Shown in pieces: positions 9,494 through 18,376 of a stretch of 60,483 bases of DNA (position 1 is its first letter; the number at the start of each line of letters is the position of its first letter). Under the pieces are notes generated by a model that ran no database searches, was not told the origin of the DNA, and saw nothing but the letters and a program-made list of their open reading frames with translations. The DNA comes from Kiritimatiellia bacterium (GTDB taxonomy: Bacteria > Verrucomicrobiota > Kiritimatiellia > CAIQIC01 > Lenti-01), in assembly GCA_017540905.1 (NCBI GenBank), contig JAFYAC010000006.1, positions 1 through 60,483 on the forward strand, read 5' to 3'. Both the position numbers and the translations under genes were made by a program.

Positions 9494-10708
9494 TCAGGCG
9501 AGGGCGCCGAAGGGGACGGCCCAGAAGCCTTCGCCGAAGCGGAGTGTCTGGTTTCCCGAATGGAGGACAATGCCGGTGAAGGGAATGCCGGACGTGTTCG
9601 TGGCGAACCACTTGAGGTGCCGGAAATCGCCCGGGGAGACCTGTCCGGCCTTCACCTCGATTCCGAGCACCGCGCCGTCGGGACGCTCCACCATGAAATC
9701 GATTTCGTGGCCGCGCCCGTCCCGGTAATGCGAGAGGACGATGCCGTCGGCGGCATCGGCTTCGGCGGCAATTTGCTGGTACACCCACGTTTCGGCGAGT
9801 TTGCCGCCGCGGTTCGGGTCCATGTACACCTGCTCCTCGTCCCAGCCGAGGACGCCGGCCACGAGCGCGGTGTCCGTCGCCAGCCACTTTCCGCGGCGTC
9901 CCAGGAGGGGATAGTCGCCGCGCGACCAGGCGGGGAGTTCGTCGAACAGGTAGAGGGCCTTCAGCGCCTCGGTGTAGTTGCGGGCGGTCGCCTTGGAAAC
10001 TGCCGTCCGGGCGGCCAGTTCGTCGATGGTCACGAACTGCGCCGTGTGGGCGAGCAGCCACCGGGCCGTTGCGCGCAGGACGGGCAGCTTGCGGATTTCC
10101 GTGACGTCGCGGACGTCCTTTTCCAGCAGATCGCCGAGGTAGTCCCTCATCCAACGGGAACGGTCGGCCTGCGGGTACCCGAGCGGCTCCGGGTAGCCGC
10201 CCAGGAAGGCCAGGTGGATGACGCCCCGCTTGTCCAGCTCCGGGTAGGAGTCCCGGAAACCGCGCGCGAAAGCCGTCTCCAGGAATCCCGGCCCACGTCC
10301 GGCGATTTCGCCCTGCGCCAAGGTCCGCAACCGGATGCGCCCCAACCGCCCGGCGAGCGAATCCCGCACGGCCTTGGCGAAGCGGAGGTTGGAGCTGCCG
10401 GTCAGCAGGTACTGGCCGGGAGAATTGTCCGCATCCACGACCATCTTGATGGCGTCGAGGATGTCGGGGACCTTCTGTGCCTCGTCGATGACCAGCGACT
10501 CGCCGGGGCGGTGCCGGACGAATCCGTGCGGATCGCTTTCCGCAACGGCCCGCACCGCCTTGTCGTCGAACGTGTAGCGCCGCGCTTGGGGCAACTCCAC
10601 CACCGTCGCCAGCGTGGACTTCCCGGTCTGGCGGGCCCCGGTCAGATTCACCCCGCGCCGGAGCCGCATCATGGCTTCCAGCCGGGCCGTTTGCCATCTC
10701 TTGATCAT
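9494..10708 (-). CDS. AAA+ ATPase, DUF4143 family (copy 3)
   Basis: 404 residues from the ATG at 10708, which has GAGGAAC just upstream as Shine-Dalgarno. Walker A GARQTGKST is at 24-32, Walker B SLVIDEAQK near 85, and LLTGSSNLRF near 115. A winged-helix-like stretch (TIDELAARTAVSKATARNY) comes at about 240. The C-terminal DUF4143 domain has HEIDFMVERPDG and GIEVKAG, an intact D/E-x-K pattern. It is the only one of the six ATPases on the minus strand. Confidence 0.85.
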   Translation of the reverse strand: MIKRWQTARLEAMMRLRRGVNLTGARQTGKSTLATVVELPQARRYTFDDKAVRAVAESDPHGFVRHRPGESLVIDEAQKVPDILDAIKMVVDADNSPGQYLLTGSSNLRFAKAVRDSLAGRLGRIRLRTLAQGEIAGRGPGFLETAFARGFRDSYPELDKRGVIHLAFLGGYPEPLGYPQADRSRWMRDYLGDLLEKDVRDVTEIRKLPVLRATARWLLAHTAQFVTIDELAARTAVSKATARNYTEALKALYLFDELPAWSRGDYPLLGRRGKWLATDTALVAGVLGWDEEQVYMDPNRGGKLAETWVYQQIAAEADAADGIVLSHYRDGRGHEIDFMVERPDGAVLGIEVKAGQVSPGDFRHLKWFATNTSGIPFTGIVLHSGNQTLRFGEGFWAVPFGALA

Positions 10709-11135
10709 CCGTTCCTCTTTTTCATTCCGGCGACATCCTGCCACAAGACGGTAAAAAAGGCCAGCACAAAATCGAAAAAAAGCAAATTAGGAATCCGAAA
10801 AAAGATCATGTTCCATCTTCGGTCAACTTGGAATCTCCCCTTTGGAAAGCCTGGAAACATTGGAAAAATCCTTGCCATCCCGGCTTCCACGCCCCTCCCT
10901 CCCATATCCCTCCCGCAATCTTGCCTCCCTTTTTGGCTGAAATACCTCCCGCTCTCCTCCCGCGTTCCTCCCGCTTGTCCGCCCGCAGGGCGCACCGCCC
11001 ACTTGGCACTCGGCACTTGTCACTGCGCTCCCATCCGCGGTCCAAGCGCGTTCCTGTCCGCGAAGCGGTTTTCATGCTTTTCAATGTAGACATCCCTCCC
11101 GTCGCCCAGCCATCCGCGTCCTCGCAGCGGCATTT
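10709..11135. repeat. AT-rich leader and module-A repeat ending in the nuclease gene
   Basis: 10740-10880 is AT-rich for this genome and may hold the promoter of the minus-strand ATPase. From about 10905 it is module A: core 11010-11102, then a second submodule (CATCCGCGTCCTCGCAGCGGCATTT, 11111-11135). At 11135-11136 it passes abruptly into conserved coding sequence of the DUF1016-type gene. Confidence 0.7.
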
Positions 11136-11195
11136 GATGCAGCCGACTACATCAAGCGCAACCAGCCGGAGCTCCGGGGGTACGGGAAAAGCAAC

Positions 11196-12095
11196 TTGTA
11201 TAACATGGCACGGTTCTTCGACACGTTTTCTGCAGAACCGTTCCTGGACGAACTACACCGCCACGGCGACAGTCTTCCGAAGCCGCAGGACTTTTTCCAG
11301 TTGGCAACTGGAAAAAGTGGAAGGGGGGCGGAACCGGAGAGCTATTTCCAGTCGCCGACTGGAAAATCCTTGCCGCCGGTGCTCTGCCTGACAACGTTCA
11401 CGAATCTTGTCCTGATTGCCAACCGTTGCACGGACGCCAGGGAAAGGCTCTTTTACATCGTTTATGCCTGGCGGGAGAACTTGACGGCCAAGGAGCTCGA
11501 ACAATGCCTCTCCCACGACGCCTATGCCTCGCTGCTCGGCGGAGACAAGAAGAACTACTCGAAGAAACTGCGGGTGCTCCACCCTTCGGCCCCCATCGTC
11601 CTCAAGGACCGCGCGTTCCTGGACTACCTCGCGCTGCCGGCGAAACACAAGGAAGCGACGTTGCGCAGCGAAATCGTCACCCACATCCGCGACTTCATCC
11701 TCGAGATGGGCAAGGATTTCCTGTTCGTGGACCAGGAATACACGCTGCCCGTCGGCGGAGAGGATTTCCGTGCCGACCTCCTCTTCTACCACAGGGGCCT
11801 TCAGTGCCTTGTCGCCTTCGAATTGAAGACGCGGAAGTTCCGTCCTTCCGACCTGGGGCAACTGGAGTTCTACCTCGAAGCGCTGGATTGGGACGTCAAA
11901 AAGGAGAACGAGAATCCGTCCATCGGCATCATCCTGTGCCGCGAAGCCAACCGCATCGTGGTGGAATACGCGATGTCGCGAGCCCTGAGCCCCGTCATGG
12001 TGGCCCAATACAAGCGGATGCTGATACCGAAAGAAGTCCTGCAACAGACCTTTGAAGAATACCTCTCCCTTCCCGCCCGTCACCCCAAGGCCTGA
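11196..12095 (+). pseudogene. PDDEXK nuclease, DUF1016/YhcG type, 5'-truncated
   Basis: 299 residues if translation starts at the TTG at 11196. Conserved sequence continues upstream in the same frame (DAADYIKRNQPELRGYGKSN, from 11136), but there is no ATG before an in-frame stop inside the module-A repeat near 11090. The normal N-terminal DUF1016_N start is missing. The catalytic domain looks intact: RADLLFYH, then VAFELKTRKF gives the D...E-x-K set, followed by LGQLEFYLEALD. The linker carries two DNA palindromes translated as DFFQLATGKS and YFQSPTGKS. It may be a remnant or be expressed from the TTG. No SD is seen. Confidence 0.7.
11292..11365. repeat. Two palindromes inside the nuclease linker
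   Basis: 11292-11316 has 11-bp perfect arms (TTTTTCCAGTT / AACTGGAAAAA) around GGC. 11345-11365 has 9-bp arms (TTTCCAGTC / GACTGGAAA) around GCC. Both keep the reading frame. Confidence 0.85.
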
Positions 12096-12173
12096 AAAGC
12101 GGCCGGAGAGTCCGTCGGGACTTTTTGTCCGGCCTTTTGTCCCTCCGGATTTGTTCTTTTTATTTCCCTTTTT

Positions 12174-12310
12174 CCATGTCCGCGAAGCGGTTTTCTTGGT
12201 TTTCAATGTAGACATCCCTCCCGAACTCCCAGCCATCCGCGTCCGCTCAGCGGCATTCGAGATATTCTTGTCGATTCCCTCCTCCTTCAAACCTCCCATG
12301 TCTCTCCCGC
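12174..12310. repeat. Module-A doublet (partial)
   Basis: Two submodules: TCCGCGAAGCGGTTTTC at about 12178, ending in CATCCCTCCC, and a degenerate CCGCTCAGCGGCATTC at about 12244, ending near 12290. The long core found in other copies is missing. No gene is seen between 12096 and 12385. Confidence 0.65.
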
Positions 12311-12385
12311 ATTTTGTCCCCCCGCAGGGGGTGCCGCCCACTTGTCACTGCGCCCACAGGGTGCTCCTGCCCCTCCCGCAATCGC

Positions 12386-12420
12386 TTGACTTTGTAGCCT
12401 GTATGGGCCACAATGTAGCC
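12386..12420 (+). promoter_or_regulatory. Promoter and likely operator of the toxin-antitoxin pair
   Basis: TTGACT at 12386-12391, a 17-base spacer and CACAAT at 12409-12414. TGTAGCC occurs at 12393-12399 and again at 12414-12420, 21 bp apart (two helical turns). One copy is in the spacer and the other overlaps the -10 and the start region. This is a good arrangement for autorepression by the antitoxin, which is known for RelB-type systems and inferred here. Confidence 0.55.
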
Positions 12421-12437
12421 ATTCATTGGAGGAAACC

Positions 12438-12764
12438 ATGTCTGTCACAAGAACCGCAACCGTACGCGCAAGGATGTCGCCCGAGCTGAAAGAGTCGGTC
12501 GAAGAAGTGTTTTCCTTGCTGGGTCTGACCTCCTCCCAAGCCATCGTGCTTTTCTACAAGCAAATCCAACTGCACAAAGGCCTTCCGTTCGCGGTGCGGT
12601 TGCCGCACCCGCCGATTCCCGACATGGCGACGATGGGTGGGGACGAATTCGATGCCGAACTCTCGAAAGGCTATGCCGCCGCAATGGCTGGCGATGTCCG
12701 TCCGGCATCCGAGGCACGTGCGGCCTTGCACGGAAAGCAGGCGTCATGGACTGCCTTGTCCTGA
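12438..12764 (+). CDS. RelB/DinJ-family antitoxin
   Basis: 108 residues from the ATG at 12438, which follows a strong GGAGG. The ribbon-helix-helix core (TVRARMSPELKESVEEVFSL, then LTSSQAIVLFYKQI) is typical of RelB/DinJ. The C-terminal part should wrap the toxin. It overlaps the toxin gene by 19 bases, so the two are co-translated. Confidence 0.85.
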   Translation: MSVTRTATVRARMSPELKESVEEVFSLLGLTSSQAIVLFYKQIQLHKGLPFAVRLPHPPIPDMATMGGDEFDAELSKGYAAAMAGDVRPASEARAALHGKQASWTALS

Positions 12765-13045
12765 TTACGCCGCAAGCGGAGACCGACATCGAAGCGGTCT
12801 GCCGCTACATTGCGGTGGACTTGCACAATCCGCAGGCGGCAACCGACTTGGCCGATGCCCTCTACGGGGCCATCGAGACCCTTTCGACGATGCCCCTCCG
12901 GCATCCGGTTTGGCGCCGCGAACCTTGGAAATCCCGAGGCGTCCGTTCGATGGATGTGAAAAACTACCGCCTGTTCTACCTTGCCGACGAGTCCCTGCAC
13001 CGAGTCGTGGTCCTCCGCATCTTCTACAACCGCAGAGACGTATAA
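12746..13045 (+). CDS. ParE/RelE-superfamily toxin
   Basis: 99 residues. It opens with the RelE/ParE pattern TPQAETDIEAVCRYIA and continues with ALYGAIETLSTMP; the C-terminal strand is YRLFYLADESLHRVVVLRIF. RelE members cut ribosome-bound mRNA and ParE members poison gyrase. The sequence alone does not settle which; the YRLFY...VVVLRIFY end is seen in both. It is paired with the RelB-type antitoxin just upstream. Confidence 0.85.
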   Translation: MDCLVLITPQAETDIEAVCRYIAVDLHNPQAATDLADALYGAIETLSTMPLRHPVWRREPWKSRGVRSMDVKNYRLFYLADESLHRVVVLRIFYNRRDV

Positions 13046-13077
13046 GCCCCCCCGGCCACCGTCCATTCCCCCACCGG

Positions 13078-13213
13078 CGCGGCAGGATGCCGCACCTCCG
13101 GAAGTGGTGCGGGACCTTCTGAACGAACATCGCGGGACTTCCGGAGGTGCGGCTTCCAGCCGCGACGCTTGGCGTGAGATTACAGAAAACATTGGCCTTT
13201 TCGCTTGTTTTCC
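13078..13213. repeat. Module-B repeat with 17-bp hairpin
   Basis: Perfect 17-bp arms lie at 13089-13105 (GCCGCACCTCCGGAAGT) and 13137-13153, with a 31-base loop. The unit then runs through CTTGGCGTGAGATTACAG to the small near-palindrome GAAAACATTGGCCTTTTC. Other copies are at 14746, 16187, 17815, 24710 (short), 26964 and, reversed, 37672. The gap 13046-13370 contains no gene. Confidence 0.85.
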
Positions 13214-13370
13214 TTGGGCCTCTCGGGCGTGCCGCCTGCGCCCCGGCAGCCCACCCGCGTGGGGCCGCCAACAGGGGACACCTCCATTCTTGCCTCCGCC
13301 TTCTTTCTTCGCATTCCAGACTGCATTATGGTTTGGTTCTGCCCATTGCAGATTTATATATGGAATGGTG

Positions 13371-13399
13371 TTGACTGTGGAGGGAAGGCGGGGCACGAT
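13371..13399 (+). promoter_or_regulatory. Promoter with predicted start at the ATG
   Basis: TTGACT at 13371-13376, 17 bases, then CACGAT at 13394-13399. The ATG at 13406 is 6 bases further on. Confidence 0.4.
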
Positions 13400-13405
13400 G
13401 TGGAC

Positions 13406-14608
13406 ATGCAAGAGATTCCAAGATTGTACACGGATGTGGTGAGGCGGCATTTGGAGCGGGACCGGCAGATGGTTTTCCTGTCGGGGCCCCGCCAGGTGGG
13501 CAAGACGACGCTTTGCGGAAAGGTGGGAACGGTGCGGCTCAACTGGGACAACGGGACGCAGCGGCGGATCATCCTGGGCGGGGAGGAGAAGGTGGCAGCG
13601 TTCGCGGAACTGGACCGGGAGCGGGCCAAGACGCCGGTGCTGGTGTTGGACGAGTTGCACCACCATCCGGGATGGAAGCGGTTTTTGAAGGGGTTTTTCG
13701 ACGAATACGGGGAGCGGGTGAAGGTGGTGGTGACCGGATCGGCTCGGCTGGACGTGTACAAGCGGGGGGGAGACAGTTTGATGGGGCGGTATTTCCCGTA
13801 CCGGATGCATCCGCTGTCGGTGGGGGAGCTGGCGCGGCCCGTGCAGCCGGAGGCTGTAACGGCGCCGCCGGGGTATCCCGGGGAAGAGGCTTGGGAGGGG
13901 TTGTGGCGGTTCGGGGGCTTTCCCGAGCCGTTCGCAAAGGGGGAGGCGGGGTTTTACGGGCGGTGGCAACGGCTACGCTTCGAGCAGCTCGTCCGGGAGG
14001 ACATCCGGAAGGACACGGCCATACGGGGACTGGACCAGATGGAGACGTTCGCGCGAATCCTCGCGGAGCGTTCCGGGGAGCAACTGGTGTGGGCGTCGCT
14101 GGGGGCGGAGGTCCAGGCGAACGAGGTCACGGCCAAGAATTGGACGGCGGTGCTGGAATCGTTCTTTTTCGGGTTCCGGGTGCCGCCGTGGGCGCGGGGC
14201 GTGGCGGGGGCGTTGCGCAAGACGCCGAAATGGTATCTCCGCGACTGGGCGCGGGTGGCGGACCGGGGCAAGCGCTGCGAAACGATGCTGGCGTGCCATC
14301 TGCTCAAGGCCGTGCAGTTGTGGACGGATTTGGGGTTTGGGGAGTATTCGCTGCATTACGTGAGGGACAAGGGGGGGCGCCACGAGGTGGATTTCCTGGT
14401 CGCGAAGGACGGGAAGCCCTGGTTGCTTGCCGAATGCAAGGCCTCCGACACGACGTTGACCCCGGCCTTGGCGGAGTTCGGACGCACGCTGGGGGCGAGA
14501 CATGTCCTGCAGACAGTGTTCGATTTACCCTACGAGGAGATTGATTGTTTCGGCTTGGAGCGCCCCGCTGTCGTGCCGGCCAGGACATTCCTGGCACAAC
14601 TGCCATGA
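13406..14608 (+). CDS. AAA+ ATPase, DUF4143 family (copy 4)
   Basis: 400 residues. Walker A GPRQVGKTT is at 27-35, Walker B VLVLDELHH near 85, and VVTGSARLDVYKRGGDS near 110. The DUF4143 C-terminus has HEVDFLVAKDGKPWLLAECK. It is collinear with copy 1 from start to stop, including identical stretches, so it is a recent duplicate or a second arrival of the same element. Codon use is more G-ending than copy 1, so the copies have diverged for a while. Confidence 0.85.
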   Translation: MQEIPRLYTDVVRRHLERDRQMVFLSGPRQVGKTTLCGKVGTVRLNWDNGTQRRIILGGEEKVAAFAELDRERAKTPVLVLDELHHHPGWKRFLKGFFDEYGERVKVVVTGSARLDVYKRGGDSLMGRYFPYRMHPLSVGELARPVQPEAVTAPPGYPGEEAWEGLWRFGGFPEPFAKGEAGFYGRWQRLRFEQLVREDIRKDTAIRGLDQMETFARILAERSGEQLVWASLGAEVQANEVTAKNWTAVLESFFFGFRVPPWARGVAGALRKTPKWYLRDWARVADRGKRCETMLACHLLKAVQLWTDLGFGEYSLHYVRDKGGRHEVDFLVAKDGKPWLLAECKASDTTLTPALAEFGRTLGARHVLQTVFDLPYEEIDCFGLERPAVVPARTFLAQLP

Positions 14609-14699
14609 CCCGGAGGGGCATGGTGGGGGGCGCGCCGCTTGGCGTGAGATTACTGCCCAACAACCCGCGTCTGGCGCATAGGAGGGGGCGGAGAGGGGG

Positions 14700-14890
14700 T
14701 GACGAGTTTGCGGTGCGGCCTGTCGGCCGGGCATTCCACCCACCTCGGCAGGATGCCGCACCCCCGGAAGTGGCGCGGGACCTTCTGAACAAGTAGCGCG
14801 GGACTTCCGGAGGTCCGGCTTCCGGGCGCGCCGCTTGGCGTGAGATTACGGAAAACATTGATGTTTTCGCTTGTTTTCCGCTTCCCTGAC
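14700..14890. repeat. Module-B repeat
   Basis: It begins with GACGAGTTTGCGGTGCGGCC at about 14700, then the hairpin unit from 14746. It ends in the perfect palindrome GAAAACATTGATGTTTTC at about 14853-14870. The gap 14609-14962 has no gene. Confidence 0.8.
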
Positions 14891-14962
14891 ACCTCGCGGG
14901 CGGGACGCCCGCGAGATGACAACTGCGGGGAAGGAGGGGCGGGATGCCTTTCAAAAAACCAT

Positions 14963-14989
14963 CCGATTGAAGATTGGACTTTCAATCGG
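14963..14989. promoter_or_regulatory. Inverted repeat upstream of ATPase copy 5
   Basis: CCGATTGAA at 14963-14971 pairs with TTCAATCGG at 14981-14989 around a 9-base spacer. It sits 38 bases before the start codon, so it could be an operator or an mRNA hairpin. Confidence 0.5.
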
Positions 14990-15027
14990 TCGAATATTTG
15001 TTAGGTTGCCCTGCGAAAGGAAGAACC

Positions 15028-16188
15028 ATGATTGCCCGGCAAATCGAAGAGCGAATCCGAACGTTGTGGACTCAATATCCCATCGTCACCTTGACCGGAC
15101 CGCGCCAATCGGGGAAAACCACGTTGGCACGGGAATTGCTGCCGGACGCCGATTACGTGAACCTGGAGGCGCCGGATGTCCTGTCCGAGGCCATCCACGA
15201 CGCCCGCGGCTTTTTGCGGAGGCATCCCGCGCCGGCGATTTTCGACGAAGTGCACCGCTGTCCTGGATTGACCAGTTATTTGCAGGTGGCGGTGGACGAA
15301 GCGGGGCGCAACGGGATGTATTTTCTCACGGGAAGCCACCAGCCCGCCCTCCTGGGGGCCGTCTCGCAATCCCTCGCCGGGCGCACCGCGCTGGTGGACC
15401 TGTATCCGCTGTCCATCCGGGAACTGCGGCGGGCGGGTGTCTCCAAAACGCGCGAAGGATGGCTTCTGGAAGGTTTCCTGCCTCGGCTCCACGACACCCG
15501 GCGGCCCGCCCCGACGTTCGACCAGCTCTACCGGGACTACTTCCGCACATACGTCGAACGCGACGTCCGCCAGCTTGCCAACCTCCGCGACGCCGGCCTG
15601 TTCGAAACTTTCCTCGCCCTCCTCGCGGGACGCGTGGGGCAGGAAGTGAACGCGCTCGACCTTGCCGGGTCGGTCGGGGTCTCCGCGCCGACCATCCGCG
15701 CGTGGATCACCCTTTTGGAGGCCTCCTTCATCGTGTACGTCCTGCGCCCCTACCACCGGAACTTCGGCAAACGCCGCATCAAGGCCCCCAAAATCTACTT
15801 TGCCGAGCCGGGACTCGCCGCGTGGCTGCTGGGCATCCGCACCGAGTCCCAGATGGCCGTCCATCCCTTGATGGGCAACCTGTTCGAAAACATGGTCGTC
15901 ATGGAAGCCGTCAAGGCCCGTTGCAACGCCGTACGCGACCCGGATCTCCACTTCTTCCGGGCCCCCGACGGTCTCGAGGTGGATTTGCTCATGGAAGACG
16001 CCGGGAAACTGCGTCCCGTGGAAATCAAGGCCGCGCAGACCTACCACCCCTCCATGGGCCGAAATCTCCGCCGCTTCGCCCGGATTGCGGGGGATGTCGA
16101 GCGTCCCACCGTCGTCTACGCGGGCCGTTCCGTCCCATCCTCCACCGATGTTTCCACTCTTTCTTTCGAAGACGATTGGATGGATTGA
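15028..16188 (+). CDS. AAA+ ATPase, DUF4143 family (copy 5)
   Basis: 386 residues from an ATG preceded by AAAGGAAGAA. Walker A GPRQSGKTT is at 24-32, Walker B APAIFDEVHR near 75, and FLTGSHQPAL near 100. A winged-helix-like stretch (LDLAGSVGVSAPTIRAW) is near 220, and the C-terminus has LEVDLLMEDAGKLRPVEIKAA. This resembles the common 'AAA_14/DUF4143, YRxYxxTYVERDVR' subgroup. Unlike copies 1, 2 and 4 it has a normal ribosome binding site. Confidence 0.87.
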   Translation: MIARQIEERIRTLWTQYPIVTLTGPRQSGKTTLARELLPDADYVNLEAPDVLSEAIHDARGFLRRHPAPAIFDEVHRCPGLTSYLQVAVDEAGRNGMYFLTGSHQPALLGAVSQSLAGRTALVDLYPLSIRELRRAGVSKTREGWLLEGFLPRLHDTRRPAPTFDQLYRDYFRTYVERDVRQLANLRDAGLFETFLALLAGRVGQEVNALDLAGSVGVSAPTIRAWITLLEASFIVYVLRPYHRNFGKRRIKAPKIYFAEPGLAAWLLGIRTESQMAVHPLMGNLFENMVVMEAVKARCNAVRDPDLHFFRAPDGLEVDLLMEDAGKLRPVEIKAAQTYHPSMGRNLRRFARIAGDVERPTVVYAGRSVPSSTDVSTLSFEDDWMD

Positions 16189-16430
16189 CGAGTGACGAGA
16201 GACGAGTGACGAGTTTGCGGTGCGGCCTGTCGGCCGCGCATTCTCCCACCGGCGCGGCGGGATGTCGCACCCCCGGAAGTGGCGCGGGACCTTCTGAACA
16301 AGTAGCGCGGGGCTGCTGGAGGTTCGGCTTCCGGGCGCGACGCTTGGCGTGAGATTACGGAAAACATTGATGTTTTCACTTGTTTGCCGTTTTCCTGACA
16401 TCTCGCGGGCGGGACGCCCGCGTTCCCAGT
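16187..16430. repeat. Module-B repeat
   Basis: GACGAGTGACGAGAGACGAG lead-in, then the hairpin unit from about 16250 and the palindrome GAAAACATTGATGTTTTC. It ends with CTCGCGGGCGGGACGCCCGCG (hairpin GCGGGC-GGGAC-GCCCGC). The gap 16431-16647 has no gene. Confidence 0.8.
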
Positions 16431-16647
16431 CGCCGCCCCGTTGGGGCGGCGCACGGTGACAAGGTGGCCCCGGGTTGTCCAAGTTGTCTCTTTATCTCTC
16501 GCCCGCCATGCGCCAAAGCGGGCAAGAGACATTGAATTCGAGAAGTCAAGTTCTCGTATTTGGTCTAATTCGGAAACTTGAATGTTGCCATTCAAGGTGA
16601 TTTCCGGTAGATTCAAGGGCGCAGGAAGTCCAAAAGGAGACCTTTTC

Positions 16648-17787
16648 ATGTTCATTGAGCGGAAAGCGATGGCGCAATTGGCCGAATCCGTCAAGCCCGG
16701 GAGGGTCGTGGCGGTATACGGCCCCCGGCAGAGCGGCAAGACGACGCTCGTGCGGAAATATCTGAAGACCTTCCGGGGCAGGGTGTTCGCCACCACGGGC
16801 GAGGATGTCGCGACGGCGGACGCGCTCCGCTCTTCGTCGGTCGAAACCCTGCGGCAGCGGTTCGGAGATCTGGACCTGCTGTTCATCGACGAAGCGCAGA
16901 CGGTGCATGGAATCGGCCAGGCCCTCAAGCTGCTCGTCGATTCCCTTCCGGACTTGCGGGTCGTCGTCTCCGGGTCGTCGTCCTTCGAGCTGGCCGGACA
17001 GGTGGGCGAGCCGCTTGTGGGGCGCAAGCGGACCATCGTGCTGTATCCGCTGGCGTTCGCGGAAATCGCGGGGGCGGACAGCGTGGCTGCGGCCTCCGCG
17101 CGCTTGGGCGAAATGCTCCGGTGGGGAATGTATCCCGAAATCTGGCTCGCGAAGAACGAACGGGAAAGGCGCGAGGCGCTCCGGGAACTCGTCGAGGGCT
17201 ATCTGTTCAAGGATGTCGTCGCATTCGAGTCGTTGCGCAACTCCGAGAAGATCCGCCGGCTCCTGATGCTGGTCGCCTTCCAGATCGGCAAGGAGGTGTC
17301 CCTTTCGGAACTGGCGGCCAACCTCGGCATCGCGCGCCAGACGGTGGAGCGCTACCTCGACCTCCTCGAAAAGACGTTCGTCATCTACCGAGTGAACGGC
17401 TTTTCGCGCAATCTCCGCAGCGAGGTCGTCAAGATGTCGCGCTGGTATTTCAACGACAACGGCGTGCTCAACGCCGTCACGGGAAACCTGGGCGCGCCGG
17501 AAGACCGTGCGGACGCCGGGGCGCTCTGGGAGAACTGGGCCATGGCCGAACGCCGCAAGCTGCTGGCGTGGACGGGCAGCGGTGCCCGGCGCTGGTTCTG
17601 GCGAACGTATACCCAGGCGGAAATCGACAGCGTGGAGGAAGAAGACGGCCGCCTCCGGGCCTGGGAGTTCAAGTGGGGGCGCAAGACGCCCAAGGCCCCT
17701 CTTTCATGGCGCGAGGCCTATCCTGACGCCACCTTCGGCATCGTCAGTCCCGAAACCATGATTCCCTTCGTGTGCGGGGACAAGTGA
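16648..17787 (+). CDS. AAA+ ATPase, DUF4143 family (copy 6)
   Basis: 379 residues from the ATG at 16648 behind AAAGGAGA. Walker A GPRQSGKTT is at 25-33, Walker B DLLFIDEAQT near 80, and VVSGSSSFEL near 105. A helix-turn-helix (LSELAANLGIARQTVERYLD) is near 220. The C-terminal part carries AEIDSVEEEDGRLRAWEFK, a nuclease-like D...E-x-K. It ends a run of three ATPase genes each separated by a module-B block. Confidence 0.85.
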   Translation: MFIERKAMAQLAESVKPGRVVAVYGPRQSGKTTLVRKYLKTFRGRVFATTGEDVATADALRSSSVETLRQRFGDLDLLFIDEAQTVHGIGQALKLLVDSLPDLRVVVSGSSSFELAGQVGEPLVGRKRTIVLYPLAFAEIAGADSVAAASARLGEMLRWGMYPEIWLAKNERERREALRELVEGYLFKDVVAFESLRNSEKIRRLLMLVAFQIGKEVSLSELAANLGIARQTVERYLDLLEKTFVIYRVNGFSRNLRSEVVKMSRWYFNDNGVLNAVTGNLGAPEDRADAGALWENWAMAERRKLLAWTGSGARRWFWRTYTQAEIDSVEEEDGRLRAWEFKWGRKTPKAPLSWREAYPDATFGIVSPETMIPFVCGDK

Positions 17788-17814
17788 GAAGATGCGGGGG
17801 CGCGCCTTCCGGCG

Positions 17815-18062
17815 CGCAGTGACGAGAGACGAGTGACGAGTGGCGAGTTTGCGGTGCGGCCTGTCGGCCGGGCATTTTCCCCACCGGCAGGATGCCGCAC
17901 CCCCGGAAGTGGCGCGGGACGTTCTGAACAAGTAGCGCGGGGCTGCCGGAGGTGCGGCTTCCAGCCGCGACGCTTGGCGTGAGATTACGGAAAACATTGG
18001 TGTTTTCGCTTGTTTGCCGCTTTCCTGATATCTCGCGGGCGGGACGCCCGCGCTCCCAGGCA
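17815..18062. repeat. Module-B repeat
   Basis: Same order as at 16187: GACGAG-rich lead, hairpin unit from about 17885, GAAAACATTGGTGTTTTC, then CTCGCGGGCGGGACGCCCGCG. Confidence 0.8.
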
Positions 18063-18145
18063 CCGCCCGGTTGGGGGGGGCGCACGGTGAAAGGGGGGGG
18101 CCGTGTTGTCCAAGTTGTCTCCTCCAAAATTTTTTTTGGGGGAGG

Positions 18146-18216
18146 TGAAAGATTCTATGGGAGGGGCCCGAGTATCGAGGTGAAGGGCGGCGTGTGGACA
18201 GGGTGTCCGGCCGCGG
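18146..18216. repeat. Module-D repeat
   Basis: GTGAAAGATTCTATGGGAGG...CGAGTATCGAGGTGAAGGGCGG...GGTGTCCGGCCGCG. Relatives lie at 19276-19346, 19888-19955 (partial, just before the DGR target gene) and 27262-27332 (before the zinc-motif gene). 18217-18376 shows no other clear element. Confidence 0.75.
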
Positions 18217-18376
18217 ATGAAAAGGATGAAACTCGATACCAACGGATTCGACGGACGGAAGCGGACAACGGTTTGCGGAAAAGCGGGGCGGAAAACGGGC
18301 GGTTTTTGCTTGGCGCGGCCATGGGGTGCAAACGTCCGCGTTGCTTGACCGCGGAGTCCCTTTCCAGGGGGCTGAG

